The notes under the pieces: model-generated
Databases searched by the model: none
Seen by the model: the letters and a program-made list of their open reading frames with translations, nothing else
What the model was told of the DNA's origin: nothing
Program-made: the position numbers and the translations under genes
Shown here: in pieces, positions 1 through 9,610 of the stretch
Numbering within the stretch: position 1 is the first letter of the stretch
How the letters are laid out: each line of letters opens with the position of its first letter
Source of the DNA: Affinirhizobium straminoryzae
GTDB taxonomy: Bacteria > Pseudomonadota > Alphaproteobacteria > Rhizobiales > Rhizobiaceae
Reading direction: 5' to 3'
Length of the DNA stretch: 64,000 nucleotides
Assembly (NCBI RefSeq): GCF_007004135.1
Contig: NZ_VJMG01000029.1
Location: 17,639 to 81,638 of the forward strand

Positions 1-305
1 CACAGCGGCAGCTGTGCACTTCTCAGCACTGTGGTCAGTGGCGCGACTGTGATCAGCCCCCCGGCATCGACTTCCTTCAACAAGCTGAGGGGCAGGTTTC
101 GCATGACGAGTAACGGTAGGACCTTTTCGTCGCTGTCTTTTGGCATGCGACCAAGAGAGAAGTAGCGATAACCGAAGTGCCGGGCGAGATGACTGAAAGC
201 ATCCGCCATGTCCGCACGCGTCGCGGCGCCGGACAGCATCTGGCTGACGACTTCATGCCGTTCCGGGGTAATGCGCATGCTGGAGGGGGTTGTGCCATAA
301 GGCAT
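1..305 (-). CDS. LuxR-family regulator, autoinducer-binding domain (partial)
   Basis: This is the first ~101 codons of a gene that runs off the left edge of the window. The translation from the ATG at 305 has the pattern of the autoinducer-binding half of LuxR regulators: an ADMADAFSHLARHFGYRYF helix-strand segment near residues 32-50 and a DAGGLITVAPLTTVLRSAQL segment near residues 80-99, which resembles the 'Y-D-x-x-G-L-x-x-x-P' region of the family. The DNA-binding domain would lie outside the window. Its ATG overlaps the TGA of a short upstream frame by one base (TGATG), so translation may be coupled. Whether it binds an acyl-homoserine lactone cannot be judged, because most ligand residues are missing. 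Confidence 0.7.
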   Translation of the reverse strand, partial: MPYGTTPSSMRITPERHEVVSQMLSGAATRADMADAFSHLARHFGYRYFSLGRMPKDSDEKVLPLLVMRNLPLSLLKEVDAGGLITVAPLTTVLRSAQLPL

Positions 306-502
306 CAGGTCCGCTCCCCTGCCCGGAGGTTTTGAGGCGCCAGGCCATCATGCCGTCCTGACCGCGGCATCAGCGTATCAAGCCGTTGATCGCTTTCCTC
401 ACAATCTGCCGCCTCACCGTCAGACGGGATAGCGGCCGTGCCGCTCTGCGCCAGATGGCGGGCAAGATCATATGGGCCGGTCATTGGAGGTGTTGCGTTC
501 AT
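305..502 (-). CDS. Possible small protein upstream of the LuxR gene
   Basis: This is a 65-codon frame starting at ATG 502 and ending in a TGA that shares one base with the LuxR start codon. I recognise no domain; the product would be hydrophilic and acidic in its middle. The only arguments for it are the stop-start coupling geometry and an uninterrupted frame. The ribosome-binding sequence is weak (CAGG), so it may be just a leader of the LuxR transcript. Confidence 0.3.
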   Translation of the reverse strand: MNATPPMTGPYDLARHLAQSGTAAIPSDGEAADCEESDQRLDTLMPRSGRHDGLAPQNLRAGERT

Positions 503-907
503 GCCTGACGACATCCGGGAAGAGCAAGGCACTACGTATAATGCTAAAGTAATTGCCTTTTCTAGCGAAAGTTTTCGGCTGATATAACGAAGTGTAATGT
601 GCCTGGTGTATAACTCCTTGGTTGACGGCCCGCGTGTCCTTGTCCGCTATCACTGCCGTGGAGGCCATACTCCTTTTCTCTCAGTCACTTGCTGGTGCGG
701 CGTTCCGCATCGAGGCTCGCAAGGTGTGCTGAACCGGCGATTTTCCGTCTCGAAGTTTTGATTCCGATCAATCGTCACCTTGTTCTCCTCGATTACAGCT
801 GAGGCCAATGAACGCTGCAGAAAGTCGATCGGGACGGCATGGCATCAAGCCCCTGTGCGGTTTCAGACGGCTTGAAAGTTGACGCGCGCTACGCTTCGGA
901 GAGCGAT
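503..907. other. Intergenic region before the exporter operon
   Basis: About 400 bases lie between the leftward LuxR unit and the rightward exporter operon. The left half is AT-richer by eye than the coding sequence and should hold the divergent promoters, but I could not pick a convincing -35/-10 pair. The short open frames here have no recognisable product. Confidence 0.5.
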
Positions 908-1975
908 ATGAACAACAGGATCACGCGCTGGATTCCCCTTGCCATCGTCGCGGCTGCGGCAGTCGGGGGCTATTACGCATGGATGCGCTTCGAGAAGTCC
1001 GATCTGCCGCCCGGTATCGCCTCCGGCAATGGCCGGATCGAAGCGACCGAGGTGGATGTCTCCACCAAGACGGCCGGACGAATTCGCGACATTCTGGCGC
1101 AGGAAGGCGATTTTGTGCGGCCCGGTGACGTTCTTGCCAGGATGGATACGCTTCAGCTTGAGGCGCAGCGCCGTCAGGCGGAAGCAACGCTGAGCCAGGC
1201 GCTGATCGGTGTCGATACCGCCAGAAGCACGGTCACGCAGCGGCAGGCGGAGCGTGAAGCCGCTGCGGCCACGGTTGCGCAGCGCGAGGCTTCCTTCGAC
1301 GGTGCTCAACGCAAGCTGACGCGATCCGAGCAACTCGCTTCCTCCAATGTCACCACCCAGCAGGTTCTGGATGACGACCGTTCCAATGCGGAATCCGCGC
1401 GGGCGGCGGTGGCGGCCGCAAAGGCGCAGGTGGCAGCCTCGGATGCGGCGATCAGCACCGCGAAGGCTCAGGTCATCCATCAGGAAGCCGCGGTGGAAGC
1501 TGCGCGAGCCTCTGTCGCCAGCATCGAGGCCGACCTTGATGACAGCACGTTGAAGGCCGTGCGACCCGGTCGGGTCCAGTACCGGGTGGCGGAGCCGGGT
1601 GAAGTGCTGGCGGCTGGTGGTCGGGTGCTCAATCTGGTCGATCTCAGTGATGTCTACATGACCTTTTTCCTGCCGACCGCAGCAGCCGGCCGCGTCGCCA
1701 TCGGCACAGATGTGCGCATCGTGCTGGATGCTGCGCCGCAATTTGCCATTCCTGCCAAGGTCGCCTTCGTGGCCGATGTCGCTCAGTTCACGCCGAAGAC
1801 GGTGGAGACGGAGGAAGAACGCCAGAAACTGATGTTCCGCATCAAGGCGCGCATCCCGCAGGCGCTTCTGGAAAAATACATCCAGCAGGTAAAGACCGGC
1901 CTTCCGGGCATGGCCTATGTCAGGCTTGATGCCAACGCTGCCTGGCCCGCCACGCTGCCGGGTGTCGTGCAATGA
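908..1975 (+). CDS. HlyD/YbhG-type membrane fusion (adaptor) protein
   Basis: This is the periplasmic adaptor of an ABC exporter, about 355 residues. The start at 908 is chosen because GGAGAG lies at 898-903 and the protein then begins with a short basic stretch and one membrane anchor (about residues 8-26). It continues with a lipoyl/barrel-sandwich half ([18 protein letters not shown], residues ~40-57), a long alanine- and glutamine-rich coiled-coil hairpin (about 80-215), then the second lipoyl half and a beta-barrel. The stop overlaps the next start by four bases (ATGA), so it is co-translated with the ATPase/permease fusion. The set adaptor, RbbA-like fusion and ABC-2 permease matches the YhiI-RbbA-YhhJ arrangement of enterobacteria. 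The substrate is unknown. Confidence 0.88.
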   Translation: MNNRITRWIPLAIVAAAAVGGYYAWMRFEKSDLPPGIASGNGRIEATEVDVSTKTAGRIRDILAQEGDFVRPGDVLARMDTLQLEAQRRQAEATLSQALIGVDTARSTVTQRQAEREAAAATVAQREASFDGAQRKLTRSEQLASSNVTTQQVLDDDRSNAESARAAVAAAKAQVAASDAAISTAKAQVIHQEAAVEAARASVASIEADLDDSTLKAVRPGRVQYRVAEPGEVLAAGGRVLNLVDLSDVYMTFFLPTAAAGRVAIGTDVRIVLDAAPQFAIPAKVAFVADVAQFTPKTVETEEERQKLMFRIKARIPQALLEKYIQQVKTGLPGMAYVRLDANAAWPATLPGVVQ

Positions 1976-4746
1976 CGCTGGCGCCGCAACATGCTGCACT
2001 CGCCGCGCCGGTCGCCAGCCTGCAGGGGGTGAGCCACCGGCATGGAAAGACGCTGGCACTCGATGGTGTCCGTCTCGATATTCCCTCTGGCTGCATGGTG
2101 GGCGTCATCGGGCCGGACGGGGTGGGGAAATCAACGCTCCTGTCGCTGCTGTCAGGTGTGCAGGTTGTCCAGTCCGGACGCATCCGGGTTCTCGGGGGGG
2201 ACATCGCCGAGCGCGGGCATCGGGATATGGTCTGCCCCCGTATTGCCTATATGCCGCAGGGGCTGGGCAAGAACCTCTACCCCACGCTTTCCGTCACCGA
2301 GAATGTCGATTTCTTTGCCCGCCTCTTCGGACAGGACAGAGAAGAGCGCAGCGAGCGGATCAGCGCACTGTTGCAGCGCACCGGACTTTCGCCTTTCCCG
2401 GATCGTCCCGCAGGCAAGTTGTCGGGCGGGATGAAGCAGAAACTCGGTCTTTGCTGCGCCCTGGTGCATGATCCGGATCTGTTGATCCTTGATGAGCCGA
2501 CCACGGGCGTCGATCCCCTGTCGCGGCGGCAGTTCTGGGAACTGATCGAAGACATCCGTCGCGAGCGCGCCGGTATGAGCGTGATCGTCGCCACGGCCTA
2601 CATGGAGGAGGCCGAGCGCTTCGACTGGCTCGTGGCGATGGACGGAGGAAAGATTCTGGCCACCGGTACGCCGGCGGAGTTGCGGGCGCGCACCGGCACC
2701 GACAATCTGGATTCAGCCTTCATCGCCCTTCTGCCCGAGGACAAGCGCAAGGGGCACACAGACCTCGAGATCCCGCCACCTGCAGACAACCAGGGCACCG
2801 ACGACGAGGTGGCAATCGAGGCCGAGCATCTGACGATGCGGTTTGGTGATTTCAAGGCCGTCGATGATGTGAGTTTCCGCATCCGGCGGGGTGAAATCTT
2901 CGGCTTTCTCGGTTCGAACGGCTGCGGCAAGACGACGACGATGAAGATGCTGACGGGGCTGCTTGCGGCAACGGAGGGAACCGCAAGCCTTTTTGGTAGT
3001 CCGGTCGATCCCAAGGATATCGATGTCCGCCGTCGCATCGGTTACATGAGCCAGGCCTTTTCGCTCTACTCGGAGCTGACCGTTCGCCAGAACCTCGATC
3101 TGCATGCGCGCCTGTTTCGCATGGCGCCGGACAGGATCGACCAGCGCATCGAGGAGATGCTGCATCGGTTCGGACTGGCCGATGTGGTCCACAGCCTGCC
3201 GGACGCGCTGCCGCTCGGCATACGCCAGCGCCTGTCCCTTGCCGTCGCGATGATCCACGCGCCGGATATCCTGATCCTCGATGAGCCAACGTCGGGTGTC
3301 GATCCGGTTGCGCGCGACAGTTTCTGGCAGATCCTCGCGGATCTCTCGCGCAAGGACAGGGTCACGATTTTCGTCTCGACGCATTTCATGAACGAAGCCC
3401 AGTTGTGCGACCGGATTTCCCTGATGCACGCAGGAAAGGTTCTGGTCAGCGATACGCCGGCGGCGATCGTTGAAAGGCGCGGTGCGGACAATCTGGAAGC
3501 CGCCTTCATCGCCTATCTGGAAGATGCGATGGGCGCGGCAAGCAATCGGCCGGCGGAGCAGATTGCTGCTGATCCCGCTCCGGCACCACAGGAGGCACCG
3601 GTGCTTCGCCGGAGCGCTTTTGATCTCAGGCGCATGTTTGCCTATACGCAGCGCGAGACGCTGGAACTCCGCCGCGATCCGATCCGCGCCACGCTTGCCA
3701 TTCTCGGCAGCGTGATCCTGATGTTCGTGATTGGATACGGCATCAATCTGGACGTCGATAATCTGACCTTCGCCGTCCTCGACCGGGATGATACCGCGTT
3801 CAGCCATGATTATGCGCTGCAGATCGCGGGATCGCGCTATTTCATCGAGAAGCCACCGATCCGTGACTATCAGGATCTCGATCGGCGCATGCGCAGCGGT
3901 GAATTGAGCCTGGCGATCGAGATACCGCCGGGGTTCGGACGCGATGTCGAGCGTGGGCGGGGCAGTGCCCAGATTGCAGCGTGGATCGACGGCGCCATGC
4001 CGACGCGCGCCGAGACGGTGCAGGGCTATGTCCAGGGTATTCACGCTGCCTGGCTTCAGGAAAAGGCACGCGCGCTTTACGGGGAATCCGCGAGCCGCGG
4101 CAGCTTTCAACTGGCCATCCGTTATCGCTACAATCCGGGCGTCGAAAGTCTGGTTGCCATGGTTCCGGCGGTCATTCCACTGCTATTGATGATGATTCCT
4201 GCCATGCTGGCCGCACTCAGCGTGGTGCGCGAGAAGGAGCTCGGGTCGATCATCAATTTCTATGCGACGCCTGTCAGTCGACTTGAATTCCTGCTCGGCA
4301 AGCAGATTCCCTATGTCGCGCTGGCGATGATCAACTTCGGGATGCTCGTCGCCTTTGCGGTGATGGTGTTCAGAGTGCCGCTGACCGGTAGCTTCCTGAC
4401 GCTCGCTCTGGCGGCGCTGATCTACGTGATCAGCGCAACTGGCCTCGGCCTGCTGATCTCCAGCTTCATTCGCTCGCAGATCGCGGCCATCTTCGCGACC
4501 GCTCTCATCACGCTCATCCCGGCAGTGCAGTATTCCGGCATGATCGACCCGGTCTCGTCCCTGCAAGGGGCCGGCGCCGTGATCGGGCAGATCTATCCGA
4601 CGAGCTATTTCGTCACCATTTCGCGCGGCACCTTTTCCAAGGGCCTCGCCTTCGGGGATCTGATCGGCTCCTTCATCCCGCTTCTGTGCGCCGTGCCGGT
4701 TCTTCTTGGCCTTGGCACCCTCTTTCTCAAGAAACAGGCGAGCTGA
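1972..4746 (+). CDS. rbbA: RbbA-type ABC transporter: two ATPase domains fused to an ABC-2 permease
   Basis: This 924-residue protein (E. coli RbbA has about 910) has two nucleotide-binding domains followed by a permease. The first Walker A is GPDGVGKST (residues 47-55) with signature LSGGMKQKL and Walker [13 protein letters not shown]. The second Walker A is GSNGCGKTT (about 314-322) with the divergent signature LPLGIRQRL and Walker [13 protein letters not shown]. From about residue 560 there is an ABC-2 permease with one membrane segment, a large extracytoplasmic loop and five C-terminal segments ([20 protein letters not shown] onward). It overlaps the upstream adaptor gene by 4 bp and is followed after 3 bp by a second permease gene, so the three form one exporter. 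RbbA was named for ribosome association in E. coli, but the context here favours export. Confidence 0.9.
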   Translation: MTLAPQHAALAAPVASLQGVSHRHGKTLALDGVRLDIPSGCMVGVIGPDGVGKSTLLSLLSGVQVVQSGRIRVLGGDIAERGHRDMVCPRIAYMPQGLGKNLYPTLSVTENVDFFARLFGQDREERSERISALLQRTGLSPFPDRPAGKLSGGMKQKLGLCCALVHDPDLLILDEPTTGVDPLSRRQFWELIEDIRRERAGMSVIVATAYMEEAERFDWLVAMDGGKILATGTPAELRARTGTDNLDSAFIALLPEDKRKGHTDLEIPPPADNQGTDDEVAIEAEHLTMRFGDFKAVDDVSFRIRRGEIFGFLGSNGCGKTTTMKMLTGLLAATEGTASLFGSPVDPKDIDVRRRIGYMSQAFSLYSELTVRQNLDLHARLFRMAPDRIDQRIEEMLHRFGLADVVHSLPDALPLGIRQRLSLAVAMIHAPDILILDEPTSGVDPVARDSFWQILADLSRKDRVTIFVSTHFMNEAQLCDRISLMHAGKVLVSDTPAAIVERRGADNLEAAFIAYLEDAMGAASNRPAEQIAADPAPAPQEAPVLRRSAFDLRRMFAYTQRETLELRRDPIRATLAILGSVILMFVIGYGINLDVDNLTFAVLDRDDTAFSHDYALQIAGSRYFIEKPPIRDYQDLDRRMRSGELSLAIEIPPGFGRDVERGRGSAQIAAWIDGAMPTRAETVQGYVQGIHAAWLQEKARALYGESASRGSFQLAIRYRYNPGVESLVAMVPAVIPLLLMMIPAMLAALSVVREKELGSIINFYATPVSRLEFLLGKQIPYVALAMINFGMLVAFAVMVFRVPLTGSFLTLALAALIYVISATGLGLLISSFIRSQIAAIFATALITLIPAVQYSGMIDPVSSLQGAGAVIGQIYPTSYFVTISRGTFSKGLAFGDLIGSFIPLLCAVPVLLGLGTLFLKKQAS

Positions 4747-4749
4747 ACC

Positions 4750-5862
4750 ATGCGCGCGGCCAATGTTCTTCAACTCGGCATCAAGGAACTGCGTGGCCTG
4801 CTGCGCGACCCCGTGATGCTCATCCTCATCGTCTATTCCTTCACGCTGTCGATCTACGCCGCTTCGACGGCCATGCCCGAAAACCTCAACCACGCCGCGA
4901 TCGCCGTGGTGGATGAGGACCAGTCGCCCGTTTCATCCCGCATCATCACCGCATTCACCCCGCCCTACTTCGTCGTGCCGAAACTTGTCACGCAGCAGGA
5001 AATGGACCGGCGGATGGATTCCGGTCTCGAGACCTTCGTTCTCGACATTCCCCCCAATTTCCAGAGGGATCTGCTGGCCGGACGCTCTCCCACCATCCAG
5101 CTCAACGTGGATGCAACGCGCATGACGCAGGCCTTTACCGGCGGCGGTTATGTGCAGTCGATCGTGTCTGGAGAAGTGAGCGAGTTTCTGGACGGCTATC
5201 GGGGCGCGAGCGCAAGCCCCGTCGATCTCGTCCTGCGCGCCCGTTTCAACCAGCAGCTCGACAAGGGCTGGTTCGGCGCGGTCAACGAGGTGATCCAGTC
5301 GGTCACCATGCTGTCGATCATCCTGACGGGGGCGGCGCTCATCCGCGAACGCGAACACGGCACGATCGAGCACCTTCTGGCCATGCCGGTGACACCGACC
5401 GAAATCATGCTCGGCAAGGTCTGGTCGATGGGCCTCGTTGTGCTTCTCGCCACCATCTTTTCCCTCGTTGTCGTGGTTCAGGGCTGGCTTGCTGTTCCGA
5501 TCCAGGGTTCGCTGCTTCTGTTTATGGCGGCGGCCGTGCTGCAATTGTTCGCCACCACCTGCATGGGGATCTTTCTCGCCACAGTGGCCGGTTCCATGCC
5601 ACAGTTCGGTCTGCTCATGATGCTGATCCTCTTGCCGCTGGAGGTTCTATCGGGAGGGATGACACCGCGCGAAAGCATGCCGCAGATCATTCAGGACATC
5701 ATGCTGGCGGCGCCGAACACGCATTTCGTCATTCTCGCCCAGTCCGTGCTCTTCCGCGGTGCCGGCCTGTCCGTCGTCTGGCCACAGTTCCTGGCGCTCG
5801 CCGTCATCGGCAGCCTGCTGTTTGTCTTTTCACTCCGCCGCTTCCGCAAATTCCTGCGGTAA
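4750..5862 (+). CDS. ABC-2 family permease (YhhJ-like)
   Basis: This 370-residue integral membrane protein has an N-terminal segment (about residues 20-38, VMLILIVYSFTLSIYAAS) and a long extracytoplasmic domain of about 150 residues. Five C-terminal membrane helices follow, with the conserved REREHGTIEHLLAMPVTPTEIMLGK segment that marks the ABC2_membrane_3 family. It is the partner permease of the upstream RbbA-like protein, starting 3 bp after it. Its last 33 bp overlap the 3' end of the convergent GT25 gene, so the two transcription units meet tail to tail without a spacer. Confidence 0.9.
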   Translation: MRAANVLQLGIKELRGLLRDPVMLILIVYSFTLSIYAASTAMPENLNHAAIAVVDEDQSPVSSRIITAFTPPYFVVPKLVTQQEMDRRMDSGLETFVLDIPPNFQRDLLAGRSPTIQLNVDATRMTQAFTGGGYVQSIVSGEVSEFLDGYRGASASPVDLVLRARFNQQLDKGWFGAVNEVIQSVTMLSIILTGAALIREREHGTIEHLLAMPVTPTEIMLGKVWSMGLVVLLATIFSLVVVVQGWLAVPIQGSLLLFMAAAVLQLFATTCMGIFLATVAGSMPQFGLLMMLILLPLEVLSGGMTPRESMPQIIQDIMLAAPNTHFVILAQSVLFRGAGLSVVWPQFLALAVIGSLLFVFSLRRFRKFLR

Positions 5863-6690
5863 TCCTTGCCGGGCAAACGGGTCTGGAGCGCGGTGCTGCA
5901 GCAGATAGCTCGTGCGGTGGCGGTCATACTGTCGCCGTGTGTGCCAGTCCCGATGCAATGTCAGCAGAATGCCTTTCAGAGAGCGCAGGAAATTCCGCTT
6001 GCGTGCACCTGTCCGCTCCACATCCAGAAGGCTTCCGCCGAGATCCATGGCAGCTTCGCGGATCGGATTGCCGGGAATGGACCAGATATCGAGGCCGAAC
6101 TCCCAGAAGAATTTGATATCCTCGTCGACGACGCGGAAGATGTGTTTGCGTGACAAGAGCAATTCGGCCCCCTCGCGGGACAGGAGGTATCCGACAAGGC
6201 CGGCACGGGTTCTCTTCCACTTGACGAGTGGCAGGCCGGCGATCTCCACCGATATGCCTTCGTGGCGGGATCGGTCTCGCGGGAAGTCGAAGAGCTTGAT
6301 CATGTGTCGACCATCGGCCAGCAGTGCCGATGCTTCTGCCACTGCCCTGTGCACCACAGCCGGATCATGAAAACGAAAATCGTCTTCGAGCAAAAGGGCA
6401 TGGTCCCAGTTCTCCGCCAGCAGGCGTTGCCATCCAAGCCGGTGGGTCGCATAGGCGGCCATTTCGCCACGTGTCGGCATATGCTTGCACCATAAGGCCG
6501 CCTTGCGTGTGTCGAAGAGGTGATCGACCTCGGTATCTGTGCCGACGAAGCCGTGGGCCAGATGGACCTGATGTGGTGGGAACAAGGTAGCGGCTTCCGC
6601 AAGAGCACTCCTCATCCGTTCCGCCGGCGACCGGCTGCACGTGAGGATGATGACTCCGGTTCGCACCTGGTGCTCTGGGTCATGATGCAT
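5830..6690 (-). CDS. Glycosyltransferase family 25 protein
   Basis: This 286-residue protein resembles LgtB/LpsA-type galactosyl- and glucosyltransferases of LPS. It has the short N-terminal strand VIILTCSRS (residues 13-21), the family motif GEMAAYATH (75-83, corresponding to GEIGCALSH) and the acidic metal/nucleotide-sugar motif LLLEDDFRF (EDD at 102-104). No membrane segment is seen, so it probably acts at the cytoplasmic face. It overlaps the upstream glycosyltransferase gene by 11 bp and is translated from the same leftward transcript. The donor and acceptor sugars cannot be predicted. Confidence 0.85.
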   Translation of the reverse strand: MHHDPEHQVRTGVIILTCSRSPAERMRSALAEAATLFPPHQVHLAHGFVGTDTEVDHLFDTRKAALWCKHMPTRGEMAAYATHRLGWQRLLAENWDHALLLEDDFRFHDPAVVHRAVAEASALLADGRHMIKLFDFPRDRSRHEGISVEIAGLPLVKWKRTRAGLVGYLLSREGAELLLSRKHIFRVVDEDIKFFWEFGLDIWSIPGNPIREAAMDLGGSLLDVERTGARKRNFLRSLKGILLTLHRDWHTRRQYDRHRTSYLLQHRAPDPFARQGLPQEFAEAAE

Positions 6691-8365
6691 CGTGGACAGC
6701 CTGTATCTGAGGAAGACCGATTGGGGTCACGCCAAGGTCGCGCGCCAGTTGACCAAATGCCTCTGTCTCGAGAAGGTCGCGATATGGGATTTCCGGGAAC
6801 ATCACGCCTGCCCGGTGCACGTCACCATGGACCAGAAGCACGGTGCCGCCGACACCGTGCAGCGGTACCGCATCAAGATAGCGCAGGTCGTGAAGATGGC
6901 GCCTCACCCAGTAGTGCTCTGGAGGTTGCAGGATGCCGCCATTGATATGGCGGTAATACTCGTGATCAGGCGGTTCGCCGACGTCGAGGAAGGCATTCAG
7001 GTCATAGCTTGGCCCGTCCTGTCGCAGCACGCAGTCCGGTGTCACGATCTTTGCCCGCGCCGACAACAGGACATCCAGGAGATGGCGCGGCAATCCGACG
7101 ACATCCGCATCAAGCCACAGAAACCAGTCTGTGTTCAGCGCGAAGGCCTGCCGCAAAAGGTCGTTGCGCGCACGGGCAAGACCGGCACGTCTGTGAAACT
7201 GGTAGACCCTGCGCCATCGCCTTGACCGGGGGACGTGGGGTGCGTTGCGATCCGTGCGGACCGTGGCGATGCTGGCGAACGAGCCGGCATGGTCCCGAAT
7301 CAGGCCCGCAATCACCGAAGCGGTGTCGTCGGTGCTGTCGCCTTCGCCGTAAAGCACATGCAGGCGATCCTTTGGGTAGTCGAGGCCGAGGATCTGCTCC
7401 ATGTTGCGGACAAGGGTGTCTGCACCGTTGCGTACCGGGATGAGAATGGCGACCTTCGGAGGTTCCGATGCGTCAGGCAGCGGACGTTGGAGGAGATCGA
7501 TCGCGACGTGCTGCTGGGCGTCGACAAGGGAAAGCCTCGGGCTGTACAGGCGATGCCGCAGCTTTCGGAACTTGGTCACGGTGCGGCGGATGACGTTCGG
7601 TGGCGTTTCACGAAACCAGCTGCCGTTCCAGAAGTGCTCCGAAAATCGTCTATCCTTCCAGGCACCGCGTCGATCGCAGCTGCTCACATCTCCGGTCTCT
7701 GCAAACAGGTGGGAAGAATGCAGGGCGAAGGCGTCCGTGTCAGGCCACTGAAGCACGGCGGCGGTTAGAAGCAGTGGGCCTGTGGTCTCCAGCACGTCGC
7801 CGTCCCGACGGGGATACATACGGACGCAAAGTTCGATGAGCGTGTCCCAGAAAGGATGGCCAGCGGGACTTGCCATGGTGCCGTTGAAGAGCAGGAACGG
7901 TAGCCCTCGGCGGGTGGCGTGGTGTTGGCGATCCCGCGGCTCCTCGCACAGGACGATACGGTGGGTGCCGGCGAGTGGTTCCAGCGGAGCAAGACAACGC
8001 GTATCGATATCGGCGTAAACGCCGCCGAAACGCTTCAGCAGGCAATAACGGGCAAGATCAGCGCGTTGCACCGGACGGCTGTAGCCGTCGAAGAACGTCA
8101 GCAGGTCCGGAAACTCTTCGGCCATGAAAGATCTGAGCGCCGCGTCGTCCCAAAAACGATACTCCCAATCGGGATTCAGCCGTTGCCAACTCTCGGTATC
8201 CCCCTTATCCGGAGGCACAGATTTTGTGATCCACGTCTGATGGATGATGCGCGGCACACCTGGCGGTACGGGCAATGACATATTTGCAAGTAATTCTGTC
8301 ACGAAACGATGATCATGCTTCCGGAAGTGAACTCCGGGACGCGGCGAATTATTCGAACCTATCAT
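6680..8365 (-). CDS. Two-domain glycosyltransferase: GT32 (OCH1-like) plus GT62 (Anp1-like)
   Basis: This is a 561-residue protein if ATG 8365 is used. The N-terminal half is a DXD sugar transferase of the OCH1/capsular type: PRIIHQTW at about 38-45, then DLARYCLLKRFGGVYADIDT with the DXD of YADID. The C-terminal half (from about residue 305, KVAILIPVRNGADTLVRN) is Anp1/mannan-polymerase-like, with a second acidic motif LWLDADVV and a conserved GGTVLLVHGDVHRAGVMFPE tail region. Start choice is open. ATG 8365 has GGAA five bases upstream, while ATG 8281 begins right at the GT32 domain. With either start, the 5' end overlaps the 5' end of the divergent GT4 gene. It probably adds sugars to a surface polysaccharide. 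Confidence 0.82.
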   Translation of the reverse strand: MIGSNNSPRPGVHFRKHDHRFVTELLANMSLPVPPGVPRIIHQTWITKSVPPDKGDTESWQRLNPDWEYRFWDDAALRSFMAEEFPDLLTFFDGYSRPVQRADLARYCLLKRFGGVYADIDTRCLAPLEPLAGTHRIVLCEEPRDRQHHATRRGLPFLLFNGTMASPAGHPFWDTLIELCVRMYPRRDGDVLETTGPLLLTAAVLQWPDTDAFALHSSHLFAETGDVSSCDRRGAWKDRRFSEHFWNGSWFRETPPNVIRRTVTKFRKLRHRLYSPRLSLVDAQQHVAIDLLQRPLPDASEPPKVAILIPVRNGADTLVRNMEQILGLDYPKDRLHVLYGEGDSTDDTASVIAGLIRDHAGSFASIATVRTDRNAPHVPRSRRWRRVYQFHRRAGLARARNDLLRQAFALNTDWFLWLDADVVGLPRHLLDVLLSARAKIVTPDCVLRQDGPSYDLNAFLDVGEPPDHEYYRHINGGILQPPEHYWVRRHLHDLRYLDAVPLHGVGGTVLLVHGDVHRAGVMFPEIPYRDLLETEAFGQLARDLGVTPIGLPQIQAVHDAS

Positions 8366-9396
8366 CGTTTTCCAGCGTAATTCGTTTCTTTCTCAAGAAG
8401 AGTGACGGCGCATCCAGTAAAGGTGACTTATCTGCAACAGTTTTACATCTCAAACGCGAAAGTATCGCGGAGTTGTTGCGCGTCATTGGGGAAACAAATC
8501 CGAGAATTCTACTTTTCGAAAGTGTAACTTTGCTGGAGGCTGTCGAGGCCGTGCGTCTGGCCTATCCTGATCTCCGGATAATCCTCGATTTTCATAACGT
8601 CGAATCCCGGCTCTACAGGGATATGCGTCTCGCCCGGTGGCCCGCGCCCCTCCGACCTCTGGGGGCTGCTCTTTTGCGGCGGCGCACTGAGAAGGCATTG
8701 GAAGCGGACAGGCGCGTTGTGGAACATGCGACGGCTGTCTGGGTCTGCTCGGAGGAGGACCGACGTCTGGTACACGCCTTTGGTGTCGACCGGCCGGTCT
8801 TCGTTGTCCCCAACCCCATCCCGGACTGGTGCCTGTCTGCCAGCGATGGCAATGCCGGTAACGGAGGAGACGTCCTTTTTGTCGGGCAGTTGCGCTATGG
8901 TCCCAACAAGCTGGCGGTACGCGAACTGGCGACCAGGATCATGCCGAGACTTCAGCGTATGAGGCCAGACGCTGGCCTGCATGTCTGCGGTCGCAATCCC
9001 TCCCGAAAGATGCAGAGACTGCTGGCAGGCACAGGCGCGAAGCTGACCGCCAATCCGCGGGATCTGGCTCCGATATATGCTGCGGCCGGCGTCGCGGCCA
9101 TTCCGCTGCGGCAGGGAGGCGGAACACGGCTGAAGGTGCTGGAAGCTCTGGCGGTCGGCTGCCCGGTCGTCGCGACGGCTAAGGCTGTGGAGGGCCTTGG
9201 TCTCGTTCCGGGCCGGCATTATCTGGCGGCCGAGACGCCCGAGGACTTCGCCGAGATGCTGGCTCGCGTGCTGGCAGATGCGGGTCTCGCCGCGGATTTA
9301 CGGGAGGCGGGTCGGACCTTTGTCCTGTCTAACTACGGCGACGGTGTGCGGTGTGAGACGGTCCGGCAGGCCGTTGTCGCCATGCGGGAGGTCTGA
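8275..9396 (+). CDS. Glycosyltransferase family 4 protein
   Basis: This 373-residue protein has a GT-B fold. The N-terminal half carries DFHNVESRLYRDM (about 99-111), as in GT4 enzymes that open with an IVDFHNVE segment. The C-terminal nucleotide-sugar half has VLFVGQLRYGPNK, then AVAAIPLRQGGGTRLKVLEALAVGCPVVATAKAVEGL, with the usual G-G-G-T-R-x-K-x-L-E motif. It is divergent from, and overlaps at its 5' end, the GT32-GT62 gene, so the usual spacer for two promoters is missing. With the two leftward genes it makes a three-gene glycan cluster. Its substrate is unknown. Confidence 0.87.
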   Translation: MTYLQVILSRNDDHASGSELRDAANYSNLSSFSSVIRFFLKKSDGASSKGDLSATVLHLKRESIAELLRVIGETNPRILLFESVTLLEAVEAVRLAYPDLRIILDFHNVESRLYRDMRLARWPAPLRPLGAALLRRRTEKALEADRRVVEHATAVWVCSEEDRRLVHAFGVDRPVFVVPNPIPDWCLSASDGNAGNGGDVLFVGQLRYGPNKLAVRELATRIMPRLQRMRPDAGLHVCGRNPSRKMQRLLAGTGAKLTANPRDLAPIYAAAGVAAIPLRQGGGTRLKVLEALAVGCPVVATAKAVEGLGLVPGRHYLAAETPEDFAEMLARVLADAGLAADLREAGRTFVLSNYGDGVRCETVRQAVVAMREV

Positions 9397-9470
9397 CGCT
9401 GTACAAGCAGCGACGGGTTGCCGGCCAGCGGCTGCGATACCGCCTGTGCCGGCCTCGTCTGCCGGCTGAT

Positions 9471-9488
9471 CTGTCATCGAACTGGAAG
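9471..9488 (+). promoter_or_regulatory. Possible Pho box upstream of the ugp operon
   Basis: CTGTCAT-CGAA-CTGGAAG has the 7-4-7 layout of rhizobial PhoB boxes (CTGTCAT-N4-CTGTCAT), with a perfect first half and a 4/7 second half. Position about 120 bp before the substrate-binding gene fits a phosphate-starvation promoter, as known for ugp operons. The weak second half keeps confidence low. Confidence 0.35.
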
Positions 9489-9549
9489 AAAAACTTCACG
9501 ATCGCGTCACCGATCCGTGGCCCAGCCATCACAAATGCCCGCTACACCG

Positions 9550-9567
9550 CCCCCTGATTTCCGGGGG
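9550..9567 (+). other. Leader hairpin before ugpB
   Basis: CCCCC and GGGGG arms flank an 8-base loop about 45 bp before the ugpB start. It lacks a T-run, so it is more likely a leader-RNA structure than a terminator of the GT4 transcript. Confidence 0.35.
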
Positions 9568-9610
9568 ACAAAAGCCGGAAAGTCATTTTCCGAAACGAGG
9601 GCATTTTGCG

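Noticed and set aside
9397..9610. Terminator of the GT4 gene at the CCCCC/GGGGG hairpin
   Set aside because: The hairpin is about 150 bp after the GT4 stop, has no T-run and lies close to the ugpB start, so it fits a leader structure better.
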